NCBI RefSeq assembly: GCF_039522025.1
Contig: NZ_BAAADB010000030.1
Location: 248,001-312,000 of the forward strand
Length of the DNA: 64,000 nt
Reading direction: 5' to 3'
DNA from: Deinococcus depolymerans
GTDB lineage: Bacteria; Deinococcota; Deinococci; Deinococcales; Deinococcaceae
Made by a program: the position numbers and the translations under genes. This document shows, one piece after another, positions 13,682 through 21,941 of the stretch (positions are counted from its first letter, which is position 1; each line of letters starts with the position of its first letter). The notes beneath the pieces were generated by a model. It was given only the letters and a program-made list of their open reading frames with translations. It made no database searches and was not told the origin of the DNA.

Positions 13682-14776
13682 GGTGGTGCGGGCGCCGCGG
13701 GCGTACTGGGGCGCGACGGGCGGCGTGACGCCCAGGCGCTGCGCGGCCGCCTGCGTCCAGTGCGGATCACCCAGCAGCGGGCGGCCCAGGGCGATCAGGT
13801 CGGCGTCTCCGTTCTGCAGGTATCCCTCGGCCCGTTCGGGCGTGTCGATCATGCCGACGGTCATGACGGTCAGCTCCGGCACGGCGGCCCGGACCTGCCG
13901 CGCGAAGGGCACCTGGTAGCCGGGCTGCACGGGAATCTGCTGCTGGGCGCTCAGGCCGCCGCTGCTGAGATCCACGGCCGTGACGCCCTCGCGGGCCAGC
14001 AGGCCGCACAGGACGACGGTCTGTGATTCGTCCCAGCCGCCCTCGACCCAGTCGGTGGCGCTGAGACGCACGAACAGCGGCTTGTGCATGGGCCAGGCGT
14101 CGCGGACGGCGCGCGTGACTTCCAGCAGCAGCCGGACGCGGTTCTCGAAGGTGCCGCCGTAGGCGTCGGTGCGGGTGTTCGACAGTGGCGACAGGAACTG
14201 GTGCAGCAGGTAGCCGTGCGCGGCGTGGATCTCGACGGTGTCGAAGCCGGCCATCTCGGCGCGGCGGGCGGCCTGCGCGAAGTCGGCGGTGACGCGGGCG
14301 ATGTCGTCGGCGGTCATGGCGCGCGGGGTGGGCAGCGCGTCGCTGTACGGCTGGTCGCTGGGGCCGATGACGGGCCAGCCGCCGCGTTCCTCGGGGACGG
14401 CGCCGCGTCCGCGCCAGGGGGCGTAGGTGCTGGCCTTGCGTCCGGCGTGCGCGAGTTGCGTGCCGATCAGGCCGCCGTGCGCGTGAACGAAGTCCGTGAT
14501 GCGGCCCAGCGGGACGATGTGCTCGTCGTCCCACAGGCCCAGGTCCTCGGGGCTGATGCGGCCCTCGGGAGACACCGAGACGGCCTCGGTAAAGATCAGG
14601 CCCGCGCCGGCCAGCGCGTACTGCCCGAGGTGCACGAGGTGGAAGTCGTTCGCCACGCCGCCCCGCGCGGAGTACATGCACATGGGCGAGACGACCATGC
14701 GGTTGGGGAGGGTCAACTGCGCGAGTTTCAGGGGCTGGAACAGCAGGGGGGTGGTGTCGTTGGAACCGGGTGTCAT
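13679..14776 (-). CDS. NADH:flavin oxidoreductase, old yellow enzyme family (YqjM-like)
   Basis: FMN-dependent ene-reductase reducing activated C=C bonds with NAD(P)H. 365 aa, near the usual 340. Features of the thermophilic/YqjM subclass: NRMVVSPMCMYSA (about 26-38) with the flavin-tuning Cys, QLAHAGRKAS near 110, EIHAAHGYLLHQFLSPLSN (about 186-204) with the paired substrate-binding His, and GRPLLGDPHW near 335. ATG at 14776 follows TAGATT (14789-14784) by 7 bases, so probably leaderless. Its stop codon is supplied by the adjoining repeat. Physiological substrate unknown; family members act in electrophile and oxidative-stress detoxification. Confidence 0.92.
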   Translation of the reverse strand: MTPGSNDTTPLLFQPLKLAQLTLPNRMVVSPMCMYSARGGVANDFHLVHLGQYALAGAGLIFTEAVSVSPEGRISPEDLGLWDDEHIVPLGRITDFVHAHGGLIGTQLAHAGRKASTYAPWRGRGAVPEERGGWPVIGPSDQPYSDALPTPRAMTADDIARVTADFAQAARRAEMAGFDTVEIHAAHGYLLHQFLSPLSNTRTDAYGGTFENRVRLLLEVTRAVRDAWPMHKPLFVRLSATDWVEGGWDESQTVVLCGLLAREGVTAVDLSSGGLSAQQQIPVQPGYQVPFARQVRAAVPELTVMTVGMIDTPERAEGYLQNGDADLIALGRPLLGDPHWTQAAAQRLGVTPPVAPQYARGARTT

Positions 14777-14851
14777 ACGCGCGAATCTAGCCCCGGTCCC
14801 CGGGCGTCAGTACGGAACAGGCGACATTCGGCCCGCTCCATGAACGTCACC

Positions 14852-15472
14852 TTAAGGGTTCCGGCGGGCCTGCCACGCGGCCCGCTGCCGCTCGGCCTGC
14901 TCGGCCGCGAGGGACCAGAACGTCCGTTCCAGGTCCGCCAGGGAGAACGGCCCGGGGGCGCAGCGGGGCGGGCGGCGGTAGGGGGTGGCTTCCAGCCGCA
15001 CGAGCAGGGTGTGGTGCGCGGCGTCCGCGAGTCCCTGTCGGGCCGCGGCCAGCGCGACCGCCTCCGGGGCGGCCTGCGCGGCCCGCACCAGCGCGGCGTA
15101 GGCCCCGGAGAGCACCTGCAGGGCGCGCACGTCGGCGGCGTACACCCAGGGGCCGTACTCGCCCAGCAGGGCCAGGAACCCGGTCCATTCGGCCCGCAGG
15201 ACCGCGCCCGGCACCTCGCGGGGGGATGTGTCCGGCGGCAGCCAGGGGCGCACGCCCAGCAGGTCCGGCGCCAGCCAGCGTTCCCCGGCGTACTCGGCCC
15301 CGGCACGGGCAGCCGCGGCGGGCGAATCGATGTCGCGCAGTTCGGCCATGTGCGCCAGCCGCTCGCGGGCCGCGCCGGTCAGGGGCAGGGCGCGCGGGCG
15401 GCTCAAGCCCAGTGCCTTCCAGGTGGGGGCCTCCCAGGTGGGGGGATCTCCGGTGCCCGGCCCCGTGGGCAT
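14852..15472 (-). CDS. Conserved hypothetical protein, last gene of an ABC-2 exporter operon
   Basis: 206-residue protein I do not recognise. Its ATG (15472) overlaps the stop of the upstream permease gene in the arrangement TGATG, so translation is probably coupled. The sequence is Ala/Leu/Arg-rich and mostly helical in appearance, with aromatic patches (RPWLPPDTSPREVPGAVL; ECYG-free; WTGFLALLGEYGPWVYAADV) and a C-terminal charged helix (RTFWSLAAEQAERQRAAWQ). No signal peptide, membrane segment or Cys cluster. Being the fourth gene of the exporter operon suggests an accessory or immunity-like role, but nothing in the sequence proves it. Confidence 0.68.
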   Translation of the reverse strand: MPTGPGTGDPPTWEAPTWKALGLSRPRALPLTGAARERLAHMAELRDIDSPAAAARAGAEYAGERWLAPDLLGVRPWLPPDTSPREVPGAVLRAEWTGFLALLGEYGPWVYAADVRALQVLSGAYAALVRAAQAAPEAVALAAARQGLADAAHHTLLVRLEATPYRRPPRCAPGPFSLADLERTFWSLAAEQAERQRAAWQARRNP

Positions 15473-16260
15473 CAGCTGCTCGCGCTGGTGTAACTGCCCA
15501 CCGCACGCAGCCAGAACAGGCGGGCTCCCACGAACAGCGCGGCCGCCACGACCGGCGACGCCAGCGCTGCGCTCCAGGCCAGTTCGCCGGTCAGGGCCTG
15601 CGCCGGCACGGTCGTGATGAACGCCACCGGCACCACGAAGGTCAGGAACGCCCGCACGGGCAGCGGAAAGGCCGACACCGGGAAGCGGGCCGCGCCGAAC
15701 ACACCGTTGAACAGTTCCGCGACGTTCTGCGTCTTCACGAACCAGAACGCCGTGGTGCTCAGCGCCAGCCAGATGCAGTACACGATCACGACCGCCGAGG
15801 AGTACAGCAGCGCCGCGCCCAGCACCCCCAGCGGCGTGACGGTCAGGCCCGACGCGGCGGAGACGATCAGGCCCAGCCCGATCAGCAGGTCCGGTGCGCG
15901 CAGCACGTTCAGGTGCCGGGTACTCACCCCGAACTGCGCGTCGATGGGTTTGAGCAGCGTGAAGTCCATGCTGCCGGTGCGGATGGCGTCCGCGATCTTG
16001 CTCATGTTCGGCTGGATGAACACGCTGATCACGCCCTCGGTCAGCATGAAGAACCCCGTGACCAGCAGCGCCTCCCGGAACGACCAGCCGCCCACGCTGG
16101 TGATGCCGGGCTGCCCGAACACGATCCCCAGGCCCAGCAGCGCCACACCCACCTCGCCCAGGCTGGCCAGCAGCGCCCCCACGAAATTCGCGCGGTACTC
16201 CAGCTGCGCCGACAGGGTCGCGCCCGTGAAGATCCGCAGCAGGCGCAGGTAGCGCGTCAC
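15472..16260 (-). CDS. ABC-2 family exporter permease (second permease)
   Basis: 262-residue integral membrane protein of the ABC-2 type (the family with about six helices found as tandem permease pairs). The start is the GTG at 16260, preceded by GGAGG five bases upstream; earlier in-frame codons lie in a repetitive stem-loop. Hydrophobic segments include residues about 27-48 (GALLASLGEVGVALLGLGIV), 60-75, 110-130 (LLIGLGLIVSAASGL), 138-160 and 220-250. The cytoplasmic-looking motif IADAIRTGSMDFTLLKPID is conserved in the family. It pairs with the permease at 16352-17161 and the ATPase at 17158-18180. Cargo unknown. Confidence 0.85.
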   Translation of the reverse strand: MTRYLRLLRIFTGATLSAQLEYRANFVGALLASLGEVGVALLGLGIVFGQPGITSVGGWSFREALLVTGFFMLTEGVISVFIQPNMSKIADAIRTGSMDFTLLKPIDAQFGVSTRHLNVLRAPDLLIGLGLIVSAASGLTVTPLGVLGAALLYSSAVVIVYCIWLALSTTAFWFVKTQNVAELFNGVFGAARFPVSAFPLPVRAFLTFVVPVAFITTVPAQALTGELAWSAALASPVVAAALFVGARLFWLRAVGSYTSASS

Positions 16261-16280
16261 GCGACCCTCCAGAAGGCGGA

Positions 16281-16340
16281 TGGTCGATGGTCGATGGTTG
16301 ATGGAAGGGCGCACCAGCCTCTTTCAACCATCGACTGTTC
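16281..16340. repeat. Intra-operon inverted repeat with GATGGTC tandem units
   Basis: Between the two permease genes sit four near-identical 7-mers (GATGGTC, GATGGTC, GATGGTT, GATGG). GTCGATGGTTGA (16290-16301) is the exact reverse complement of TCAACCATCGAC (16324-16335), a 12-bp stem with a 22-base loop. It could tune expression of the downstream permease or be a remnant of a small mobile repeat. Confidence 0.7.
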
Positions 16341-16351
16341 ACCATTGACCC

Positions 16352-17161
16352 TCATGCTCCCACCGCGCCGTACTTTTTCAGGCCGGCCCGCCAGACGGCC
16401 AGCCGCAGGAACCAGAACACGACCAGCCAGCCCAGCATGACGAGCGCGCCGCGCAGGGCGTCCTCGGGGCCGGCCTTCCCGGCCAGCAGTTGCGCGGGCA
16501 GGCCCAGCATGTACGGGAACGGCGTCCAGACCGCCACGCCCTGCACCCAGGCGGGGTAGAAGTCCAGCGGGGCGAACATGCCGCCCAGCGCCGCGTACAC
16601 CAGCCACGCGAGTTCCTGGAAACTGTTGCTGCTCTCGGTCCAGAAGGCCAGCAGTCCGATGGCGTACTCGTACAGGAACCGCGCCGTGAAGCCCAGCGCG
16701 GCGAGGCCCAGCGCGGCCGGGTACGCCCACCACTCGGTCGTGAAGCGGGCGCCGGACAGCAGCGCGAACACGGTCACGAGGCCCAGCATGGGCACCAGCC
16801 GCACCAGCCGTTCGGCGACGTGCGAGGCGTAATGGCCCCACATGGGGTCCATCGGGCGCAGCAGTTGCGGGGACAGGGTGCCCTGCCGGATCTCGAAGTC
16901 CAGTTCCCACGCGACCCACACGACCAGCAGTTGCGACACCAGCCAGGTGCTCAGGAAGTACGTGGCGAACCCGGCGGCGTCGTAGCCACGGATCTGCCCG
17001 CCGGGTGCGGCCTGCGCCTGCGCCATCCAGACCAGCATCATGACCAGTGACAGCGTGCCGGACAGCATCCAGATGACGACCTCGGCGCGGTACTCGGCCA
17101 TCTCCGCGAAGCGCGTGGCGAACAGCACCCGCGCGGTGTTCAGGGGGCCGGGGCGGCTCAC
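16352..17161 (-). CDS. ABC-2 family exporter permease (first permease)
   Basis: 269-residue membrane protein of the ABC-2 class. GTG start at 17161 overlaps the upstream ATPase stop by four bases (GTGA). Membrane segments appear at about 28-50 (VVIWMLSGTLSLVMMLVWMA), 63-85, 115-135 (VPMLGLVTVFALLSG), 143-165 (YPAALGLAALGFTARFLYEY), 180-200 and 232-250. The segment EIRQGTLSPQLLRPMDP matches the cytoplasmic loop common to the pair of permeases (compare RTGSMDFTLLKPID in its partner), showing the two are paralogues. Cargo not predictable. Confidence 0.86.
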   Translation of the reverse strand: MSRPGPLNTARVLFATRFAEMAEYRAEVVIWMLSGTLSLVMMLVWMAQAQAAPGGQIRGYDAAGFATYFLSTWLVSQLLVVWVAWELDFEIRQGTLSPQLLRPMDPMWGHYASHVAERLVRLVPMLGLVTVFALLSGARFTTEWWAYPAALGLAALGFTARFLYEYAIGLLAFWTESSNSFQELAWLVYAALGGMFAPLDFYPAWVQGVAVWTPFPYMLGLPAQLLAGKAGPEDALRGALVMLGWLVVFWFLRLAVWRAGLKKYGAVGA

Positions 17162-18180
17162 ACGCTCTCCAGTGCGGGCGTGGGCTGGGTGCGGTGCCCG
17201 AACAGGTCGGCCATGACCGCCTCGATGCTGGGGTCCTCGACGGTCAGGTCGGCCACGTCCAGGTCGGCCAGCAGCCGCGCGGCGCGTTCGCTGACCTGGG
17301 CGCGCGGCACGCTCAGCTGGGCGCTCAGGCCGTCCACGCTCACGTCCTGCCCGTACGCGGCGAGGGCCTGCGCGGTCACGGGGGAGCGCAGTTGCAGCCG
17401 GATGGTCTTCCCCGCCCCGGCCTGCCCGGCCAGGCTGCCCAGGTCACCGTCGAACACCAGCGCCCCCTGGTCGATCACCAGGATGCGGCGGGCCAGGGCG
17501 GTCACATCCGCCATGTAGTGACTCGTGAGGATCACGGTTGCGCCGTGGCGTTCGTTGTAGTCGCGCACGAAGGCCCGCACGCTCTGCTGCATGTTCACGT
17601 CCAGTCCGATGGTCGGTTCGTCCAGGAACAGCACCCTGGGTCGGTGCAGTAGCGCGGCGGCCAGTTCGCACTTCATGCGTTCGCCCAGCGACAGCTTGCG
17701 CACCTGCTTCTTCAGGATGCCGTCCAGGCCCAGCACGTCCGTGAATTCACGCATGGTCGCGCGGTACTGGTCGTCGGGGATCTCGTAGATCGCCTGGTTG
17801 ACCAGGAAGGAGTCGAGCGCCGGGAGGTCCCAGATCAGCTGCTGCTTCTGCCCCATGACCAGCGTGATCTGCCGCAGGAACGCCGCCTCGCGCCGCCGGG
17901 GTTCGAAGCCTGCCACGCGCGCCTCGCCGCCCGAGGGGTGCAGCAGGCCCGAGAGCATCTTGAGGGTGGTGGTCTTCCCCGCCCCGTTCGGCCCGAGGAA
18001 CCCCACGACCTCGCCCGGGTGCAGGTCGAAGCTCACGCCGCGCACCGCCTCGACCTGCCGGGTCCTGCGGTTCACGAAGGACCGCAGGCTGCCCATGAAG
18101 CCGGGTTCCTTCTCGTGGACGGCGTAGGCCTTGCGCAGGTCGCGAACGTGCACGGCGGCGTCCGGGGGTGAGGTGGTCAT
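17158..18180 (-). CDS. ABC exporter ATP-binding protein
   Basis: 340-residue ATPase of the DrrA/CcmA type with a C-terminal extension. An N-terminal insertion ([20 protein letters not shown]) before the core is typical of exporters working with the paired ABC-2 permeases. Walker [18 protein letters not shown] near residue 61, Q-loop [17 protein letters not shown], signature [17 protein letters not shown] near 163, Walker [13 protein letters not shown] near 185, H-loop LTSHYM. First gene of the operon 18180-14852. ATG at 18180; GGGAGG lies between a possible -10 TATCCT and the start, so the leader would be only about 5-10 nt. Confidence 0.92.
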   Translation of the reverse strand: MTTSPPDAAVHVRDLRKAYAVHEKEPGFMGSLRSFVNRRTRQVEAVRGVSFDLHPGEVVGFLGPNGAGKTTTLKMLSGLLHPSGGEARVAGFEPRRREAAFLRQITLVMGQKQQLIWDLPALDSFLVNQAIYEIPDDQYRATMREFTDVLGLDGILKKQVRKLSLGERMKCELAAALLHRPRVLFLDEPTIGLDVNMQQSVRAFVRDYNERHGATVILTSHYMADVTALARRILVIDQGALVFDGDLGSLAGQAGAGKTIRLQLRSPVTAQALAAYGQDVSVDGLSAQLSVPRAQVSERAARLLADLDVADLTVEDPSIEAVMADLFGHRTQPTPALESV

Positions 18181-18334
18181 CGTGCCTCCCAGGATACGCC
18201 ACGGGCGAATTCAGGCGCACGGAATCAGCCAGTTGGCGTAGTGGGGCGGCCAGGGTGGGATTCCGTGCGTTCCGTGCACGGGTGTTCCCCCGCCAGTCAC
18301 GCCCGCGCGGCGGGGCCGGGAGTAGCCTCGGGCC

Positions 18335-18955
18335 ATGAGCGCCCCCGCCCCCCCGCCCGCCCCGCCGGAGGACGCACCCCACCCCCCACCGGCGCCGCTT
18401 CCGGTCACGCCCACGCACGCGGACCTGCTGCGGGTGTTCGCGGGCGTGGCGATGGTCGGGATCGGCGGCGGCCTGCCCGCCCACATGCGCCGCGCCGCAC
18501 TGGGCCGCGCCTGGATGACCGAACTGGACTTCGCGGAATCGTACACGCTGGCGCAACTGACGCCCGGCCCGAACGCCGTGAATCTGGCCGCCATGATCGG
18601 CGCGCGCCTGCGCGGCTGGACCGGCGCGCTCTGGGCGGTCGTGGGCGTGCTGACGCCCGGACTGATCGCCATGCTGGCCGTCACGGTCGTCACGCTGGGC
18701 CTGCCCGGCGGGCTGCCCGCACCGCTGCAGAGCGGGCTGCGCGGCGCGGCCTGCGCGGCCCTGGCGGTCATGCTCACGGCGGCCCTGCCGGTTCTGCGGG
18801 TCGTGGGTGGCCTGCGCGGCGGGTGGGTGCTGGCCCTGGCGACCTTCGCCGGGATCGGCCTGCTGCGCCTGGACCTGCTGCCGGTCCTGGCGGTCGTGGT
18901 GGGCGCGGGCCTGATCCTGCACCGCCCCCGCCCGGAACAGCCGGAGCGCCCATGA
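18335..18955 (+). CDS. Chromate transporter, N-terminal-type half (ChrA family)
   Basis: 206-residue half-size CHR protein. Long ChrA proteins are fused pairs of homologous halves; here the halves are separate genes overlapping by ATGA. A Pro-rich 30-residue N-terminus is followed by the family motif [16 protein letters not shown] (about 40-55) and [17 protein letters not shown] (about 80-96, the PGP motif region), then four to five hydrophobic helices. Leaderless: ATG six bases after TAGCCT (18323-18328). Short-chain ChrA pairs can act together as chromate or sulfate-related anion exporters; actual substrate is not shown. Confidence 0.85.
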   Translation: MSAPAPPPAPPEDAPHPPPAPLPVTPTHADLLRVFAGVAMVGIGGGLPAHMRRAALGRAWMTELDFAESYTLAQLTPGPNAVNLAAMIGARLRGWTGALWAVVGVLTPGLIAMLAVTVVTLGLPGGLPAPLQSGLRGAACAALAVMLTAALPVLRVVGGLRGGWVLALATFAGIGLLRLDLLPVLAVVVGAGLILHRPRPEQPERP

Positions 18956-19479
18956 CGGACGCCGGAGCGGACTGGCTGGATATCCTGCTGACCTTCACGC
19001 GGCTGGGCCTGATCAGTTTCGGCGGGGCGAACCTCGCCGAGATCGAACGGGTGCTGGTCGGGCAGCGGCACTGGATCACGCCAGGGACGCTGGCCAGCGG
19101 CTTCGCGCTCGGGCAGATCATGCCCGGACCGAACATGCTGGCCATGACCCACTACGGCTTCGCGGCCGGCGGGTGGGCCGGAGCGGCCGCCGCCACGCTG
19201 GGCTTCTACGGCCCCACCGCCCTGCTGAGCGCCGCCGCCGCCCTCGCCTGGAGGCGGCTGCTGGGCTGGAAGTGGCTGCCCACCATCCGCAGCGCCCTGC
19301 TGCCGTTCGGGGGGGGCGTGCTGCTGGCCGGGGTGCTGGTCCTGACGCGCGGCAGCGTGCAGAACGTGGCGGGGGCCGTCATTGCCGCCGCCGCGTTCGC
19401 GCTGCTGACCCGCACGCGCGTGAACGCCGCGCTGGTCGTGATCGGCGCGGCCGTCCTGGGCGCCCTGATCGGGTTGTAG
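18952..19479 (+). CDS. Chromate transporter, C-terminal-type half (ChrA family)
   Basis: 175-residue partner of the preceding half; its ATG overlaps the upstream stop (ATGA). Same family motifs: [18 protein letters not shown] near residue 14, [19 protein letters not shown] near 50, then hydrophobic helices ([49 protein letters not shown]). Expected to form a heterodimer with the first half in the inner membrane. Confidence 0.86.
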   Translation: MTDAGADWLDILLTFTRLGLISFGGANLAEIERVLVGQRHWITPGTLASGFALGQIMPGPNMLAMTHYGFAAGGWAGAAAATLGFYGPTALLSAAAALAWRRLLGWKWLPTIRSALLPFGGGVLLAGVLVLTRGSVQNVAGAVIAAAAFALLTRTRVNAALVVIGAAVLGALIGL

Positions 19480-19505
19480 GCGGGGCAGGCGGGTACACTG
19501 GCCGG

Positions 19506-19562
19506 ATGCCGTTCGTCTGCCCCCGCCTCCCCCTTCCTTCCCTCCGCCCGGTGCGCGCTTGA
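19506..19562 (+). CDS. Leaderless 18-codon mini-ORF coupled to the spermidine-synthase-like gene
   Basis: A TACACT -10 (19494-19499) is followed after exactly six bases by ATG, the spacing used for leaderless starts elsewhere in the window. The ORF encodes MPFVCPRLPLPSLRPVRA and ends in TGA at 19560-19562, overlapping the TTG start of the next gene (TTGA). That gene has no Shine-Dalgarno sequence, so reinitiation after the mini-ORF is the likely way it is translated. The peptide itself is Pro/Leu/Arg-rich and matches nothing I know. Confidence 0.5.
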   Translation: MPFVCPRLPLPSLRPVRA

Positions 19563-20248
19563 AAGCCTGGGTGCCGCTGGGTTCCGCGCCCATTCCCGGC
19601 AGTCCCGATCAGCTGGAACTGTGGCAGCGGGAGAACGAGTTCAGCATCCGCATCAGCGGGTACGTGAGCGAACTCATGAACAGCCGCCAGCACGCCAGCG
19701 AGGAGGCCCTGGCCGAGTACGCCGTGCCGCAGGTGGCGGGCCGCGCCGCCGCGCACGTCCTGGTGGGCGGGCTGGGCATGGGCTTCACGCTGGCCGCCGC
19801 GCTGCGCAGCGCCGGGCCGGACGCGACCGTCACCGTCGCGGAACTCGTGGGGGCCGTCGTGGACTGGAACCGGGGGCCGCTCGGGCAGGCCGCCGGGTAT
19901 CCCCTGACCGACCCGCGCACCCGCGTGCACGTGGGTGACGTGGCCGACCTGATCCGCGCCTCGCGGCAGACCTTCGACGCGATCCTGCTGGACGTGGACA
20001 ACGGCCCGGAGGGCATGACCCAGCACGGCAACGACTGGCTGTACTCGCCGCGCGGTCTGGCCGCCATCCGCGCCGCCCTGACGCCCGGCGGACTGCTGGC
20101 CGTCTGGAGTGTGGAGGCCGTGCCGCGCTTCACCGCCGCGCTGGAAAGGGCCGGGTATCACACCGAGGTGCGCCGCGCCCGCGCCCGTGAGGGCCGGGGC
20201 GCGTGGCATACCATCTGGGTTGCCCGCTCCGGTCCGCCGACATCCTGA
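19559..20248 (+). CDS. Spermidine synthase-like methyltransferase-fold protein
   Basis: 229-residue Rossmann-fold protein related to spermidine/putrescine aminopropyltransferases. Seen: ISGYVSELMNSRQHASEEAL near residue 30, LVGGLGMGFTLAAAL near 64 (cofactor loop), VAELVGAVVDWNRGPLG near 88, VHVGDVADLI near 117, and FDAILLDVDNGPEG near 140 (acidic substrate loop). TTG start; homologues normally begin at a similar place (MKAWVPLGSAPIPGS). Several such proteins lack the residues for polyamine binding and are not real spermidine synthases, so the reaction is uncertain. Confidence 0.82.
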   Translation: MKAWVPLGSAPIPGSPDQLELWQRENEFSIRISGYVSELMNSRQHASEEALAEYAVPQVAGRAAAHVLVGGLGMGFTLAAALRSAGPDATVTVAELVGAVVDWNRGPLGQAAGYPLTDPRTRVHVGDVADLIRASRQTFDAILLDVDNGPEGMTQHGNDWLYSPRGLAAIRAALTPGGLLAVWSVEAVPRFTAALERAGYHTEVRRARAREGRGAWHTIWVARSGPPTS

Positions 20249-20494
20249 GAGATGATTCTGTAAGACTCATGTGATTACCATCTGGGGGCCGGGGGCAGCT
20301 ACCGACGCGGCTTAATGTGGTAAACATGAAGGGTCCCTCAGCCCCGCAGTGTGTCTCACCATATGACCGGATCGGGTAGCGTACCCGTATCTGATGGCGT
20401 GCCGGGCCTTCTGGACCGACACTCGAGGCCGACTGCCGGGCTCCCGTCCTCATCCACCATTCATTCTGTCCGCCACGCCATGGAGGCCCCCCTA

Positions 20495-21817
20495 ATGTCC
20501 TCAACCCCGATGTCAAAGGTTGCCGCTCTGCTGACCGTGTCCGTCCTGCTTGCCAGCTGCGGCCGCGTGCCCAGCACCGAGCTCCCCCACACAGACCACG
20601 CCTTCACGACCGTGGTCGACGTCCCAGCCGACGCCAGTCAGGCAGATGTGGAACGCCGCACCGGCGGTCAGGTGGTCGTGTGGCGACCCGACAGCGGCTT
20701 CGCGGTCGTGGGGCTCAGCCGCCGCCCCGCCGGCTCCCTGGGCGCCCTCGGGGTCAGCTCCGGTGACGAGGTCGAGGACAACAACGGCGCGCTGACCGCC
20801 GGCGGCTCCACCAGCGCCTGGAATCCCAACGGCGTGGACGGGGCCGGGCGCGCCCGCATCTGGAGTGGCGGGCGCGCCCGCATCTGGAGCGGCGGCCGCG
20901 CCCGCATCTGGAGCGGCGGCAACGGCACCGTGGGCGGCCTCGTGGAAAACCAGGCGGCGTGGCAGCAGATCGGCCTGAGCCAGGCCTGGAACCTCGCCCC
21001 CACCCTGGGGGAAGGCGTGAAGGTCGCCGTGATCGACACGGGCCTCGACCTGCAGCACCAGATCTTCGAGGGCGCCCTGGCACCGGCCAGCGAGACCTGG
21101 GATTTCGTCGACAACGACGCCGACCCGCAGGAGACCGGCGACTTCAACGACGGCGCCTACGGTCACGGGACGAACGTGGCGGGCATCGTCCTGCAGCTGG
21201 CCCCCCGGGCGACCATCATGCCCCTGCGCGTGTTGAATCCCGATGGCAGCGGCAGCATCACCGACGTGGCCCAGGCGATCAACTGGGCGGTCGATCACGG
21301 CGCCCAGGTCATCAACCTGTCCCTCGGGAGCGTCAAGAAGACCGGGGTCATCAAGCACATGATCGAGTACGCCAGCGGGCGGGGCGTGATCGTGGTGGCC
21401 TCCTCCGGCAACACCGGCGACCACCAGATCACCTACCCCGCCCGCTACAGCCAGGAGAAAGGGTCGCTCGGCGAGCTGCTGCTGAGCGTGGGCAGCGTGA
21501 ACCACGCGGACCAGAAATCCGACTTCTCCACCTACGGCAAGGAACTGGAACTGGTCGCGCCCGGCGAAGAGGTCTACGGACCGGTGCCCGGCAACCTGAT
21601 GTCATACTGGAGCGGCACGTCCATGGCCGCCCCCATGGTGTCCGGCGCCCTGGCACTCGGACTGGCGCAGGACGCCTCCGGGAAGGCCGCGCTCCGCGTG
21701 CAGTCGCTGCAACAGAACGCCGTGAACATCGACGCACTGAACAGCAAGGACTACGCCAAGCAGCTGGGCCGCAGGCTTGACGTGGGGGCCTTCATCAAGG
21801 CCGCCGTCCAGAAGTAA
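20495..21817 (+). CDS. Subtilisin-family (S8) serine protease, lipoprotein
   Basis: 440-residue protease. Start ATG at 20495 with GGAGG eight bases upstream (the frame stays open to 20351). The signal MSKVAALLTVSVLLASC ends in a lipobox, so the mature protein is a lipid-anchored envelope protein. After a propeptide-like region come three tandem RARIWSGG octapeptides (about residues 118-141). The catalytic domain then shows Asp in VAVIDTG (about 181), His in GHGTNVAG (about 224) and Ser in SGTSMAAPM (about 375), all three triad residues present. Monocistronic, with a strong stem-loop after the stop. Likely role: extracytoplasmic protein turnover. Confidence 0.93.
   Translation: MSSTPMSKVAALLTVSVLLASCGRVPSTELPHTDHAFTTVVDVPADASQADVERRTGGQVVVWRPDSGFAVVGLSRRPAGSLGALGVSSGDEVEDNNGALTAGGSTSAWNPNGVDGAGRARIWSGGRARIWSGGRARIWSGGNGTVGGLVENQAAWQQIGLSQAWNLAPTLGEGVKVAVIDTGLDLQHQIFEGALAPASETWDFVDNDADPQETGDFNDGAYGHGTNVAGIVLQLAPRATIMPLRVLNPDGSGSITDVAQAINWAVDHGAQVINLSLGSVKKTGVIKHMIEYASGRGVIVVASSGNTGDHQITYPARYSQEKGSLGELLLSVGSVNHADQKSDFSTYGKELELVAPGEEVYGPVPGNLMSYWSGTSMAAPMVSGALALGLAQDASGKAALRVQSLQQNAVNIDALNSKDYAKQLGRRLDVGAFIKAAVQK
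20846..20920 (+). repeat. Three 24-bp in-frame tandem repeats encoding RARIWSGG
   Basis: Three nearly identical 24-base units inside the protease gene, differing at one or two positions each, giving RARIWSGG three times between prodomain and catalytic domain. Confidence 0.9.
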
Positions 21818-21827
21818 GCGACTTGCA

Positions 21828-21866
21828 GGAGCGGCCCGCACCCTTCCCGGGCCTGCGGGCCGCTCC
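21828..21866 (+). terminator. Stem-loop after the S8 protease gene
   Basis: Perfect 13-bp stem GGAGCGGCCCGCA (21828-21840) with TGCGGGCCGCTCC (21854-21866), ten bases after the stop codon. No long T tract. Confidence 0.65.
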
Positions 21867-21941
21867 TCGCGCCCAGCGGTCACCGATTCAGGTCCGTCGC
21901 AGTCGGACAGAGCCTTCACGCACGGCCAGGGACAACGCTCT

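Noticed and set aside
18216..18269. Inverted repeat CGCACGGAATC ... GATTCCGTGCG between the ABC ATPase and chrA
   Set aside because: The 32-base loop and lack of a position relative to either promoter make its role unclear; it may be a chance or decayed repeat end.
20351..20494. Upstream extension of the S8 protease frame
   Set aside because: It would put 48 residues before a clear lipoprotein signal; the SD GGAGG at 20482 supports the ATG at 20495.
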